From Gonatopus flavifemur (taxonomy: Eukaryota > Arthropoda > Insecta > Hymenoptera > Dryinidae), in the NCBI GenBank assembly GCA_018340375.1, contig JAFFJZ010000001.1, forward strand, positions 34,526,001 through 34,590,000: a DNA stretch of 64,000 nt, in the 5' to 3' direction. Below are positions 11,201 through 24,100 of this stretch, piece after piece. Each line of letters begins with the position of its first letter. Within the stretch, counting starts at the first letter, position 1. The position numbers and the translations under genes were made by a program. The notes under the pieces were generated by a model. The model was not told the origin of the DNA and ran no database searches. It saw nothing but the letters and a program-made list of their open reading frames with translations.

Positions 11201-13781
11201 GTAATGATAGGAAAGAAAGAATAAATCATCCTCGATGTAAAATTCGGCATTAATCTAAAGTACTTTGATGGTTGACTTTCGTTGTTATAAGCAACAATAC
11301 AGTGGATTTATTTTTACAATTTAATATTCGCACATCAATTCTGTCAGTTCTCTTCTCACAAAGGTGAAATTAGAAAATTAATCAAGTAATCCTGATATCT
11401 TATAAGGAAAAATTTTGTCGCTCCTGTTTGGTTGAAATCTATTTAGTGTTGGGGAAATAAAATACCCATAAATACACATAGAACGTGCAAATACTTGTTG
11501 TAATTATATTAACCAAGTTTTCTTCACAAAATTCTTTCATTTTAGTTTTTTGATGATTTGATAAGCAATAACGATATATTTTCGTATATTGAAAGACAAG
11601 GGAAGTATCCCATTCTGAACATACTATTTGAAAAAAATGTAAAGTGGAATTCAAATGAGGTAGGGAAAAATTACTCCATTGTTGTGGAAAGTAACAAACA
11701 AAGTCGACTCGAAATGAATAAATCAGTCTTCTGTCACTCGATGCAGAAAATCAGACCAACATTGTTCTCTTAGCAATAGAATGTATTGGTTTCCCGACTC
11801 TACATCGTTGTCATCAACAGTTATATTTAGTTGATTGTATTCTACAAGACGTTTTGTGAACAAAATTTTGAAGTAATATTCAAATACCGGAATTCAAAGA
11901 GTGTCATACGACTGATGATATGAGAATTGCGAGTGTACGAAGATGATCGTGCTTCATCAAGAAGAAACAATTGCACTTTGAGCTGGTTAATTACTCTGCG
12001 CTAGCCTTCTCTTATAAGTTTTTAGATGTTCATTATCTATAACTGAAAGATGAAAGAAACACAGAGCATAAGAATTGAGAATAACAGATCAATATCTCAT
12101 CTAAAATACATCTAATGCGCCTTTTATCAATAAAAACGATGAAGAAAAAAACATAAAGAAGAAACGAATGCGAGCTGATGTGAAGTATGTGAATGGAAGA
12201 GTGTGAAATTTTTAAAAGCAAGAGTGAGAACCTTATCAATTTTACGAACCACGTTGACGCCTAAACAGCACAAAAATAGTATTTATGTTTCTAACATATT
12301 CCAATTCCGTATTAAAAATTATTTTTATGATTCCATAAAAGCCATATATGATTATGCAGAGGATTATATTTCCAGAATGTGCTGTGAGGAGAAACTAATT
12401 GAGACAATAATATCTAAATAATGCGAATCACATGAATTCAACTTCTCGTTACAATTTTTCAAAATAACTTGATTATTGAATTATATAAATCCTTTTGCAA
12501 TATCAAAATTCAATAGAAGATAAATTGATAGATATTTTAATCATAAAAAAATTAAATTCATTTGTTCTTATTTCTATCACAAGGATAAATGAAGATGAAG
12601 GTGGTACGTTTTTGTTATTGTCGTTGTTGTCACTCTTGCATATTTTGAAGTGGGAGAAGAAAATTTTAAACAGATGTTGGATGTCAAATATGAGGAACCG
12701 AATGTCGAGGGAGATCTACGGAATATTGACGAAGAACACAACCAACTTTTATAAATTGTGTACGTTCTTATATGGATACATGTATATGTATATAAATACA
12801 TGTATGTATATATACGTATAAAGCAATACAATTATATACAATTTATACGCGCCAATATTGTACTTGAATTTGACATTAATCGTTTACTATTTCCTGAATT
12901 CTCCAAGATCGAATTATTGAAATCACCCCAAATTGACAAATTTGACACAATCGTGCTCTTAATGGCAATAATTTAGTTAATGAAATACGTTTATTCTTAG
13001 AAACTTGATACATTAAGAACATTATTTGATAAATAAATGCAATATCGTTAACAATCATCCGTTCTTGGTGATTTGTCTTTCATTATCGATTCATTGCCAT
13101 TAATGATGCTAAAAAGATATTTGTAGTGCATAGAGATCTCCGCTCGTTTATTGGCCTATGATCTAAAAATAGTTTATGAAATAGTAGAGAGTTAGAAGCA
13201 GGGAATGCGATGAACGCGAGGACGGTTGTCAGCTTTGCTCTAAATAAATGAATATATAAATGAATAATAATAATAGTGATAACAATAAATTTTGGAGGCA
13301 TTAAATTGAAAAAGGGAATATTATGATATCGCTACGTCCATAACAATAAATCACGAAAGATTCGATCCACCGAGGAAGAAATATGGAAAAAAATGGAAAA
13401 TTGTATGGTATACAAAATATTGCGACTACCAGCAGAATAAAAAAACTTACTACTGTATCACCTTTCGAGAAATATATGTATTTGTTATTGTTTTAATTGA
13501 ATCCTATTGTTTTACAATGAACCTTCCATTTCCTTATAACAAACATACAAATCCACGAGCAAAAATGGAGAATATATCGTGTCGTTCCGTGTGATTCCGC
13601 TCTTCAGAGAAGCAGTGGTTTTCAGACTGGGGCGAATTAAATCCTTCAACTTTTTCCCTTGTAAAACAGACGATTCGATTTCAGAATAATCTTATGACAT
13701 CTACAGCCACCAAGATATATCCTACATTCTCCGAATACGTTCTCCAACGTCCATCGTACCCTAAAATAATTATATATAATT
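8279..13781. other. Intergenic, unassigned (5.5 kb)
   Basis: No recognisable exon, RNA gene or repeat family. The longest open frame (131 codons, 10078-10473, +) has no family signature and an unconvincing composition. A short TA/TG-rich run is at 12770-12830. Confidence 0.4.
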
Positions 13782-14004
13782 AACTGTAAGAAATGTTGAG
13801 TCTCCTTCACACTATTGGTGAATTCAGTTCTTCCATCAAGAATGAGGGATTTTTCACCACTTCCAGGAATTATTTTGTTTGTTGGGTATTGAATCCTCTA
13901 AAAATGAAGGAAAAGTCCACCAAATTATGGTAAAGAATTTCCTATCTATGAGGGAACTTTGCTGCCACCATTTTTTTCGGGAAAATTCTGTAATCTTTCA
14001 CAGG
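13782..14004. mobile_element. Family-D MITE, intact copy
   Basis: Begins AACTGTAAGAAATGTTGAG and ends near TTTCACAG. It shares GGGATTTTTCACCACTT, AAGTCCACCAAATTATG and CTTTGCTGCCACCATTTTTT with 46437-46627. The left-end sequence (CACTATTGGTG) matches 42589-42650. About 220 bp. Confidence 0.65.
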
Positions 14005-14504
14005 AGAGAGTGGCCTAAGTCGGACCACCTTTTCTTCTCATTCCATCAAACTCTGCAATGTTGACCGGTCGCCATGTATTGTATGCCGTTGAAAAGACGT
14101 TCCGATTCTTCAAAGTTTTCCTAAAAAACTTTGGAAATATTCCTCATCAGTTTTGAGTTGACGCTGAACATCGAAAACGTTAATAAACAGTCTCAATGGA
14201 AACATTGATTCCAACTTAGACCACCCCTTGTTCCAAATCAAACTGCCCATTTTTTCGACCTTGCATTGCAAATTTCGGACTTGCAAGTATGTGGGTGTGT
14301 TTTGTTTCCGATAATTCTTGAATAAAATTTGATTGCACATTTTATTGTATTCCTTACATAGTATAAGTTATTTTTGAAATAGTGAATAAACTGACATTCC
14401 AAAGGCAAGAAATGGTGGGAAGAATTATTCTGAATCTGATGACTCATGATACTACTGTGTCCAAAAAATAAGGTGACATACCATTGATTTTCAAAAATCT
14501 TTAT

Positions 14505-15504
14505 TTATTCTCCCAAATCAAGTTCATCGCCTCCGGGGTAACCCCCCCCCCCCTCCGCCTGATACAATGCACTTATGCCAACGCATTTACCAATCTTTGA
14601 AACAGTTGTTATCCGTAAGTCGGTGTCCGGGATGGCCTTCAGCTCTTCCTTCGATTCGGCTTGGATCTCCTCTATCGACTCAAAACGGTGTCCCCGGAAC
14701 GGTGTTTTAGGTTTGTCGAATAGCCAGAAGTCGCACGGTGCCAAATCAGATGAATACGGTGGTTGTGGAACGATATGGGTCGAGTTTTTTGCGAAATAGT
14801 CACGAAGAATCAATGAGTTTGTCTCGCCACAATTCCGTTCTCTTTAGGCGAATAGCTTCACGTAAACGATGCATAACGCTCAAATAATATTCTTTGTTGA
14901 CAGTTTGCCCCGGTGGAAGGAGCTCAAAATGCAAAACACCACGATAATCGAAGAAAACAGTGAACATATCCTCGATTTTTGAGCGACTTTGGCGCGGGTT
15001 TTTTGGTTTTGCCTCGCCTTTAGCGCGATATTCATTTGATTGATCGATTGTTTTCGGGTCGTAGGGTTGATTCTACGTCTCATCTCCCGTAATAATGCGT
15101 TTCATCTTGTCCTGATAGTCAGAAAGCATTGTTTTACACACCTCAACGCGACGATGTTCTTCCAGAAAATTCAGTGTTTTCGGTACCAATCGAGATGTGG
15201 CACGTCTGAGGCCTAAAACATCCTGCAAAACGGTATTGACTGATCCTTTCGGAATGCCAACATCATCAGCAAGATCTCTTATTGTTAATTGACGATTCAC
15301 AAGCACGAAACCTTTGATTTTTTAGACGTGAACTTCGTCAGTTGAAGTTGATGGTCGACCGGGACGCTTTTCGTTTTCCACACGTTCTCGACCTTCCTGG
15401 AACTCTTTATACCACTTGTAAACCGTTTTTTTCGGCATAGCCTCATCGCCAAAGGCTTCCTGCACCATCCTCAACGAATCAGTAGCAGAAAATTCATTCC
15501 GCAA
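14505..15504 (-). pseudogene. mariner transposase pseudogene
   Basis: Transposase for cut-and-paste movement of the surrounding mariner element, now dead. The start region has the helix-turn-helix part ending GRPSTSTDEVHV, then a stop at 15322-15324. The next block contains IRDLADDVGIPKGSVNTVLQ and ends at ITGDET, the first catalytic Asp. After that the frame shifts. The C-terminal block has YSSDLAPCDFWLF with the last catalytic Asp. The segment that normally carries the middle Asp (HDNAPAH-type motif) is missing: the sequence runs from a WRDK block almost directly into LRDYFAKN, which I infer is a deletion of roughly 16 codons. A run of 13 Cs at 14541-14553 lies in the 3' part. Confidence 0.85.
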
Positions 15505-15586
15505 ACAAAATTTAATACAAATTCTTCGCTCAAAAATTGCACATATTATAAAAATCGGAAAAATTCACTATCAGCGCCCTGTTATA

Positions 15587-15855
15587 AAAATCCAGCTGGG
15601 ATTCCACGTGGATTCCAGATCATGAATTCACCTGCGTTGCCAGCTGAGAATCCACCTGAAATCAAGAATTCCAACTGGATTCCATGTGGGATTTCCAATT
15701 CCAACTGGGATTCCACCTGGGATCAGAAATTCCGACGGAAATCCCACGTTGGAGTTGAAATTCTAGCTGGGATTCAACCTGGAAATGAGGAATCCCAGCT
15801 GGAAACGCAAGTAAATATCGGAGCTGAAATCCACGTCAAATCTCAGCTGGATTTT
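15587..15855. mobile_element. MITE inside the mariner element, rich in CCAGCTGGGATTCC motifs
   Basis: Inverted ends AAAATCCAGCTGGGATTCC at the left and, read from the other strand, AAAATCCAGCTGAGATTT at the right. Between them are about ten variants of TCCAACTGGGATTCCACCTGG. It creates a false 208-codon open frame (15622-16248). Confidence 0.65.
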
Positions 15856-16015
15856 CGTGACAGGATAGCTTACAAAACGAAGCGTATCTCAAACACTAAT
15901 GAATATTTTGCTGTGACTCTTGGCACGGATATCAAAGACAGTCTTACTAACCTAAAAATAAGAGCACTTACCCAAATACATTCAAATGTCATCTTACTTT
16001 TTAGACACAGTTGTA

Positions 16016-18720
16016 TAAAACAGGGACGACTGACTGATGCGAGCCGATCATACACCTGTGCTCGTGCTGGATCGATTTCCGATGGCTATACATTTTTGTC
16101 TTTGCATTGCACACCTCTTTTTCAATTTTTTGGAGGTTTTGCATGCTGCTTTTTTCTTAATTCCATTGCAACCTCGCACAAGGTATCATCATCAGTCAGG
16201 ATGGAGGTCCGGCCTCACCGAGTAATGGTTTTACGTGGTACGGTTTGAGAGCATGTCTGAATTGATTCAAAGTTTTATTCGAAGGAAATTTTAATGTACG
16301 TGAACTGATAGTATCAATGGCTTTACATCAACACATTTGCGTTTTGAAATTATCATAAATGTGAAAAAATTAGGGTCCGAGTTGGAACACATCATCTTTT
16401 TTAGTTTCGAACCGAATATTTCAAAATTTACAAAATCAATCACCAAAATGGATATATTCTCAGACAGAGTGATGAACACTGATCTGAAAATATTCACCAT
16501 TTTAACAGATTTTTTGAAGATATACAATTTTTCGTAGCGATGCTGAAAATACAATGTTGTCTGTAAAAGAGCTTGATACAAATCGATATTTGTCAACATA
16601 TTGACAAATGATCAGTATCAAATGATGTATCCAGGGATACATCGGGTAAGCTGATTGAGTTGGAAGTCTTCATAAAACATGAAGGTCCGAATCAGAACAA
16701 TCCCCTCTAAATACGGTTGGCTTCACTATATTTTTTTTCAGTATAGCGATTTGGATGACTGAGCTAATGGAAGGTAGGGGAACATATTAACACGAATCTC
16801 ATAGAATTTATAAATCCATCAATTACGATAGAACGTTATGAATTCGAATATAATGATTTTTCTACACGTTGTTTCCTTGTGGCCCCTGTTGGAAGGCACC
16901 TTGATTGTTTGGGATTGCATTATGTCGAATCGGTTGCCAGTTATAAGGCGAAAATCAGGAAAAGAGATGATTACCCCTGAGAAGAAACTACACCTGTGAA
17001 TTCGATCCACAAGCCGACAATCAAGTGGATCAGTTTGGTGCAGCATCTATGTGCGCGTGAGTGCTCCGTTCTCCATATAAAAACGTGTACTGGATACCGT
17101 TAGGCACTGTTAAAAATTTGACCTCGCGTAACCACATTTGGTGGGTATATGCGTCCATCTATTCTGCGTGGAAATTTTGTTTTCGATTTGTGTTGGATTT
17201 TGGAAATTAACACCGATTAGAGTATAATCTCTGCGTAATCCCGGTACGTATATAAGTCTATCAATTCGGTGTTGAGTTTTTTCAACACTGTACGCTCATT
17301 TTGCAAGATTCCGGATATTGACAATATATTCAGAAAGGACCACACGCCCCTGATTGATTTGTACCGGGAATTGTATGTCTTGGAAAAGCGTTCATGCACA
17401 CCCTAGTTGAAGAATCTCGTTGGACCGATTGATTCCCCTTGATTCCGATGCAGAAAATCGATTCAAATCCATTGAAAATCAATTTTTAATTAGTTCGAAT
17501 CAGTTCTCTGCATCGGAATGAATGAGGAGGTTCAATGAGATTTTCTCATCAAGGCGACAGCAGTCAATGTTTTCACGTCAACTTGCAAAGCTTGAACAAT
17601 GCTGGTTAATGTGCAAGCATTCGGACTCGATGTGAAAACATTGGCTACTCACGTGCCAGAAAATTGTCTCAAGACACACTCTTTATCGATGTCACACACA
17701 TCGTCAGTAATGTGAAATCCTTTCCATATAGCGGTGTAAAGATGATGAGAAACAACCTTTCTGATCGTCGTGACAAATAATATCAAGTGCATTGAACGGA
17801 CTCCTGTGACGCAAAGTGCACCTTGAGATATATCACGCGAGTAAGCTTTCTTCGCTGAAACAGTGAAATTCGATTTTACCAATTAGTTACTATTTTCAAC
17901 TTCAAGAAAATATACACCGGTCGTTTTCCTAATCAATGTGAGTTAATTCAAATTCTCAAATAAACTAGGGGAAATTATTCGGTGGAAAAATTTCTAAATT
18001 ATAAGTAATTATATATAATTATACAGTTTATGTATAAATTATTTATGAATTATGTATAACTTTGAGAATTTTTCCACTTGGGAGAATATGAGGTTCGTTT
18101 GAATTTCGTGGTTTGTTGCATTAGATCGTTTAACAGATCTTCCTATGCGATAGTATGCAGTCTCCTATGAAGGATAAATCAATCTAACATCAGCGAGACA
18201 ACGTTCAACAGTATACGGACGTGATTTGATTCTTTCGTTAACGGGAACGCTATCTGGACTAAAATATGCCTTATCAGATTGTTAGCATCGTTTTATCAAC
18301 AGTTGAGGTACAGTGGTAAGGAAAGGAAGTGAATCAAGAACTTGTGTTTTTTGACACTTATTTGATGAGTCTCAAAGGACATAGAAATACTTTTGTGAAT
18401 AAAAAAAAAAATTGTGTCACAAAAGCAACGAAGACTTTAGAACTGTAGCACTTGTAAAAATTGTTTAAAATCGAAAGTGCAGAAGGTTTTGTGAATTATA
18501 TGATATTTGTTCGAACTCATACTAACAATATTGATGAGAGAACGAAAATTGATGAATTGGCGAACATACGAATTGTTGGTACCGATTTTTCATTTTTTTC
18601 ACCCTTTAAAGTGTCAGAAAATATTTGAAACACAGTAAAATTTAGCTGTATTCAGGTATAAGCTTGAATTAATTGAATTTACTTTTAAATTCAAAAAAAT
18701 ATGAAGTCAATTCTTTTATT
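16016..18720. other. Intergenic, unassigned
   Basis: No gene recognised. It contains two small inverted repeats: 17556-17646 (GTCAATGTTTTCACGTC against GATGTGAAAACATTGGC) and an AT-rich one at about 17980-18086 with GGTGGAAAAATTT at the left and AATTTTTCCAC at the right. Confidence 0.4.
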
Positions 18721-18732
18721 TTGTTTTTAGTT

Positions 18733-19680
18733 GTGCAAGCCACCAGTTTGAAAGACAAGGTTTCAAGAAAAACGTCCCCAAAGTTCCGATACATGAATTT
18801 TTCGATTGGAAAAAATTTTTCATGTACTTTAAGGGGCGGTTCTCATCTAGCGACTCTGAAATAAGGTGATTTTCTCGAATTTTGTTTTTCACGGAAGAAG
18901 GTAAATAAAGAACTCGGGGGTTCTCACACTTGTCAATTGAGTCTTTGAGTACATAAAGAATTCTTTTCCAGTATAAAATAATGCCATGGGAAGTTTTGAT
19001 ACATGTTGAAACACAACCACCTAAAAAAAACAGTGATCAATCGGGCGCCACTATAGCACTTACAAAAATGCTCAGAAATCAAAAATCCAAAAATTTTTAT
19101 GAAATATATTATATTTGTTGGAGGTTGTACCAATGAAACCAATGAAAAGTCCAAAATTAAAAAAATGACAGACATGCAAACTCTTGGTAGCGTTTTTTCA
19201 GCTTTTCTTCGCTCTTCAAAATGCTATAAAAAGAAAAAGCAAAGGCAAATGCCATCTCCATTTAGGTTCATCCTCCAATGAATTCAATCAGCTTCAAAAT
19301 AAAAAACAAAAAAGAGCGATCCGTTTAGTAGTTTTTGAAATATCGTGGAACCAAACTTGAAAAACATGGTTTCGAGAAAAACGCCTGTGAAGTTTCTGGA
19401 TACGAATCCTTTAACTTGAGAAAATTTCTTTCATGTACTTTAAGACCCATTCAATGAGTTCCAAATAACTCGAGTTCTCAGTTTGCTTCATTCTGAAGAA
19501 AAGAAATTCGAGAAAATCACTCCATTTTGGAATTCATTTGATGAGAAACTTCCCTTAAGACTCATTAAATAAGTGTGCAAAACAATATCTTCATTTATTT
19601 CCATCCGTGAGAAAAAAAATTCGAGAAAATCAACCGCTTTCGGCGATCGCTTGATTTTGAAGAATCATGATTTTAGAGTG
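18733..19680 (-). mobile_element. Older TTAA-type MITE fragment split by a younger copy
   Basis: 18733-18832 and 19555-19680 together resemble the half of the TTAA MITE that runs from GAAAGACAAGGTTTCAAG through TTTCATGTACTTTAAGACTC to AAAATTCGAGAAAATCAACC. The two pieces join at the TTAA in CATGTACTTTAAGACTCATT, where the younger copy sits. The far ends are eroded. Confidence 0.7.
18829..19558 (-). mobile_element. TTAA-target MITE, copy 2 (nested)
   Basis: Bounded by TTAAGGGGCGGTTCTCATC at the left and GATGAGAAACTTCCCTTAA at the right. Reverse orientation relative to copies 1 and 3. It is inserted in the TTAA of an older relative, so its target-site duplication is directly visible. Confidence 0.85.
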
Positions 19681-20849
19681 ATTTACCCCTTGAACTCTCA
19701 TAATAGACTGTATGATGAATTTATGTGATTAACGATGTACGATGTTCGACAATGCTTATTAGCGTGGCGCAAAAAACCAACTATTTCTTTTTGTCATGTC
19801 CCGTATAAAAATATCTCAGTTTTTATATTTTCAGATTCCTCTCCCAAGTTCAGCTCGAAGAAAAATTTTTCAGGGGTTGCTCAAGATTTTGAAAAATTCT
19901 AAAAATAGTTCAAATTCATTTTGTATTTACTTTTCAATTCTTTTGCTTCTTGCGGTATGATTTAGGACCTCAAAAAAATAACTTCCTCAAAGTTACAGCT
20001 CAAAATATCTATTTTGAAGGGAGTCAATATACTCAGACAGGTCAAAAAGGCGAATGCAAAAAATCGTTTTTTTTATCATGAAGTTTTTATTCAATTACAA
20101 TGAAACTTTGTAGGTGCATTATTACAATATCAAAGTATATGAATGAATTCTTTGATAATTTCTAATCACAAAATGGCGGCTGTGGGATGGCTGGAAGATA
20201 AATCATTCAAAAAAATCGGCGGGCAAGCTGGAGGTCACAGTTTTTATCCGGAAGCATTCTATTAAGAAAATTTTTGTAAAAAATAGTTACAGATTATGAA
20301 CATTCTTTGATTCTTTGCTTCCAATTTTGTCGAGCCAGAACTAAAAAATTATGAAATAATTAATTAATTCAATTGCATCCAATGAATACAATGAATTGGA
20401 TTTTTTAATGGATTTCATTGATTTGTTAGAAAAATTCATATTGTTGTGTTTTATGAAATTTCTTTTCCATCTCGTGGTGTATTTATATCCATTAAAGTGT
20501 AAATTCAAAGTGCTACTACATATTGAATGTTAATATAATTTTTCAAAGGTCGTTCGAAAACATCATCAGCAATGAATTAAAAACTATTCATAAATTTTTA
20601 GCGCACTCCAAAGATAAATATTGTGAGCTCTAATTTTGAGAAAGTTACTATGTTCTTAGGTACTAGATTCCACCGCAACGGGGGAGAAATTAAACAATAA
20701 AGAAAATAAATTTCTGACTATTTTCGAGACCCTTAAAAATCTTGAGCGACCCTTAAAAAATTTGCTTTCGAGCTGATTTTCAGAGACGATTCTTAAAACA
20801 TGAAAAATTGACATATTTTCATACGAAACACGAGGAAAAATAATAGATG
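19681..20849. other. Intergenic, unassigned
   Basis: AT-rich; no gene or repeat family recognised. Confidence 0.4.
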
Positions 20850-21123
20850 GTTTTTTTGCGCGATTAGATTTTGCTGGATCTAAAAAATGGAATAGATCGG
20901 AATAGATCTAGTTAGATCTACATACATCTAAATCAACAAAAATTCCATGTTGATTAATCACAATTTACGCGCATCAACTGCCTATTTCCTCCACTTTTAG
21001 ATCGTTTCTAAGAATTAAGTATTCCAGGAAACGTCTAAATATATCTCAGCCGACTTGGGCGTTTTCATTTTTCAGATCCACGTAGATCTAATCCGTTAGA
21101 TGTAAATCAATTTTCCCCGGGTA
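20850..21123. mobile_element. Family-H MITE immediately upstream of the first JHEH gene
   Basis: The right end is GATGTAAATCAATTTTCCCC then GGGTATAC. It contains many AGATCTA motifs and the segment CATCAACTGCCTATTTCCTC, shared with the copy at 36740-37565. The left boundary is approximate. It ends 60 bp before the JHEH start codon. Confidence 0.55.
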
Positions 21124-21183
21124 TACTCTCCATTTTTTCAGAAATTCTAATTTCCCCGTCATTCCTTCTTCGACGGGAGAGAG

Positions 21184-24100
21184 ATGGGTCGATTAAAAGC
21201 AACGATTTTGGTGGCTTCAATAATATGCATCATTTCATGGTTTCTGGCATCAAAACCGATTGAAGTTCCTCAACTTCCTGAAACGTGGTGGAGACCTGGA
21301 AATATAGCATCGGTGAATGATACAATCCGGAGTTTTGAAATAAGTTTCAGCGAGAAGGTATCGTACTAAAGAAATCCTTGGGATTCAAAGTAATCTGCGT
21401 GAGTTAGACATCATCTATACTGTAAAACAATTCCTTCTGAGAATTCAGAAAATGTAACTGTAATTTTTCACGACTACATTCTACTGAATTTTCAGAAAAT
21501 TCAGTGAATTTTTACAACACGTTTCGAAATTGAGTTGGAGTTTCTGAACATACAGTAGAATTAATCTGAAAATTCAGGAGAAAGTGGTTGTAAAAAATTC
21601 CATTCACATTTCCTGAATGTTAAAAAATAAAGATGGGCGATCTGAAAAGAATCGATTCTTTTCAATACAATTTTTATTGAATTTCAATCGAAATTATATG
21701 AAAAGTTTTGGGGTTCTATTGATTTTTATATTATTTCGATTGAAATTCAATAAAAATTGCATAAAAAAGAATCCATTCTTTTCACATCACCTATCTTTAT
21801 TCAGAAGGAATTTTTTTCGCAATGCATTCATCAGCTTTATAAATAACATAATAAATATTCAAACAAATTATCGGGAATGCAGCATAATAATTAGAATTTT
21901 CATGTAGATTTTTTATTTGAATTTTTCAAACATTATATACTCGTGATATCGTATCAATGACATTCCAGTTTTAACGCATGAATTTAATATTTTCAAATGT
22001 CATTGAAGATCAAATCGTTTATGAAAACAAATTTGAAATCAAATCAAACGGAATATCATTTAAATTCCATCAAAATATCCCCGAATGAATTCTTTTGAGT
22101 AATCTACCCTGCTAATGATTCACAATAGAAAATGTTCCTATCGAATGAAACGATATAATCTGAATCGTTCTCTATCGTATTCTATGGGCTCGATCGTATT
22201 CTATTGGAAGTGAACGATGAGGCACGTGTTTCATTATAGAATTGTAAATGGATTAGTTTCTGTCGTTGAAATTCGATAGGAACAATATTTCTTTGTCCCA
22301 AATGCCAGATGGAAACGAATTGAAATGGACAAAAACCGCATGGTAATATATAGAAACAGTTTGACTTTGGATTCGGTTTTTGTGCATTTCAACTGTTTTG
22401 TGTAGGAAACGCATGAACGCATGATACAAAAACGGTATAATTTTTCATTCGAATACGAGTGCAAGAGTATCGACTTCCATCGCAATGAATTCTCCAGTAT
22501 GGTATATGAACTTTGGACCCACTTTGACACAACCCATGTGGAAATAGCCAGAGTTGACAAATGGCGCGGTACTGGCGAGGTTGTATTCGCCAAAGTTTGG
22601 CAAAAACAACTGTGCCTGTTCAGAATCATTACCGTTTTTCAACTGTCGCTGAACATTCGCCAGATTTCAGACGGTATTGGCGCGCGTGGACAGACGGTAT
22701 AGGGTCAGTATCGAATGAATACTGTCTGGACAATACCCAGGATGTAGAGAAACGGTACCGCGCCAGTATTCAGCCAGAGTCGGTATTATCATTCCATATG
22801 TACAACGGATGGCAATGTGCCAGTAATGATATGACTCTAGCTGATTACAAAATCGGTAGTGAACTGACGTTAAAATCATCATCTTGGCAACTTGGCTATT
22901 GTAGTAAGCCGGAGTCACGCCGGTACTGAGCCAGAGTTGGTATTATCATACTGTATGCGTGTTAGACAGCAATGTGCCAGTAATGATATGACTCTGGCTG
23001 ACTACAAAATCGATCGTCGATTGATGTTGAAATTATGATCTTGGCAACTCGGCTGTTGTGGTCAGCCGGAGTCGCGCCAGCATTGAGCCAGAGTTGGTAT
23101 TATGATTCAATATGTTCGATAGACGACATGGTACCAGTATTGGTGGGACTCTGGTTGACTACGGAATCGGTAGTCCATTGACATTAAAATCACGATCTTG
23201 GCAACTTGATTCTTGTAGTGAGCCGGAGTCGCGCCAGTATCAAGACAGGGTTGGTATGATCATTCAATACGTTCGATAGAGAACAATGAGCCAGTATTGG
23301 TAGAATCTTGTTTCACTACGGAGTCTATGGTAAATTGTGTGACTTCCAGGGAATTAGTACAATAAATGGGAATTTAAGTGGTCCATTGTCAACTCGAAGA
23401 TTAGCTGATGTGATAGAGACTCTGTTTCTTACTCGCAGGTCACATGTATTATTTTGACTCTCTACCACTTCTCATCCAGGTATGGCAGAACAATTGGTTC
23501 TGTTGTCATGTCAGAGTCCCGCCATAGTTGGCTCACATTAAAAACCGGTACCAACGCTGTTGTAAATGTTCTACTGGCCCTTATGTAAAATGATGTTATC
23601 ATTTTGACTCCTTGCCAGTACCGTCAATTCAACTGGCTCCATAATGGCAGTTTTGGATTTGCCGGTACTGGCAATTCCGGCAACAGGACTTAGCCAGTAG
23701 CGGCGCGTGTTTCCATTTCCACATGGGAATCTGCGTTTCCACCGTATTGTATCGGAAACATACAATGCAAAAAAAAATATCACTATTCTGTTGAGTTTCG
23801 AGTATGAAAGTTTATCGCTTACTATCACAATATCATAACAAAATACTGATATGTTTTTATGATACACGCAACCTATCGTTTTTCATCGCGAATATTTTAT
23901 TGATCAAGAAAAACCATCTAGAGAACCATTTGAGAGAAAATTTGTATGGTTTTGTATAATAAGTTATTAGCAGATTATAATGGTTAAATATGATGCACGA
24001 AAAGTAAAGATCTCATTACGGGTTTGATTCAATGAAAAATTCAACCTTCCACAACATATTTTCAATTGCAGTTGATTGAGGATTTGAAATTTCGTTTGAG

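Larger units (their letters stand above)
14450..16015 (-). mobile_element. Degenerate mariner element
   Basis: Terminal inverted repeats: CTACTGTGTCCAAAAAATAA at the left and, on the opposite strand at the right, CAACTGTGTCTAAAAAGTAA. Both are flanked by TA (14450-14451 and 16014-16015). The transposase lies on the minus strand between about 15504 and 14505. A second, unrelated MITE (15587-15855) sits between the transposase start and the right TIR. Confidence 0.85.
21358..24071 (+). other. Intron 1 of the first JHEH gene
   Basis: 2,714 bp. It contains the family-E MITE with a nested palindrome (21418-21822) and the inverted-repeat element with a 157-bp tandem array (about 22416-23866). Confidence 0.85.

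Noticed and set aside
15622..16248. 208-codon open frame on the plus strand
   Set aside because: It runs through the CCAGCTGGG-rich MITE and across the mariner end. The apparent protein is a translation of repeat motifs.
22234..22929. Overlapping open frames of 83-131 codons
   Set aside because: They lie in the inverted-repeat/tandem-array element on both strands and in several frames, as expected for repeat DNA with few stops.
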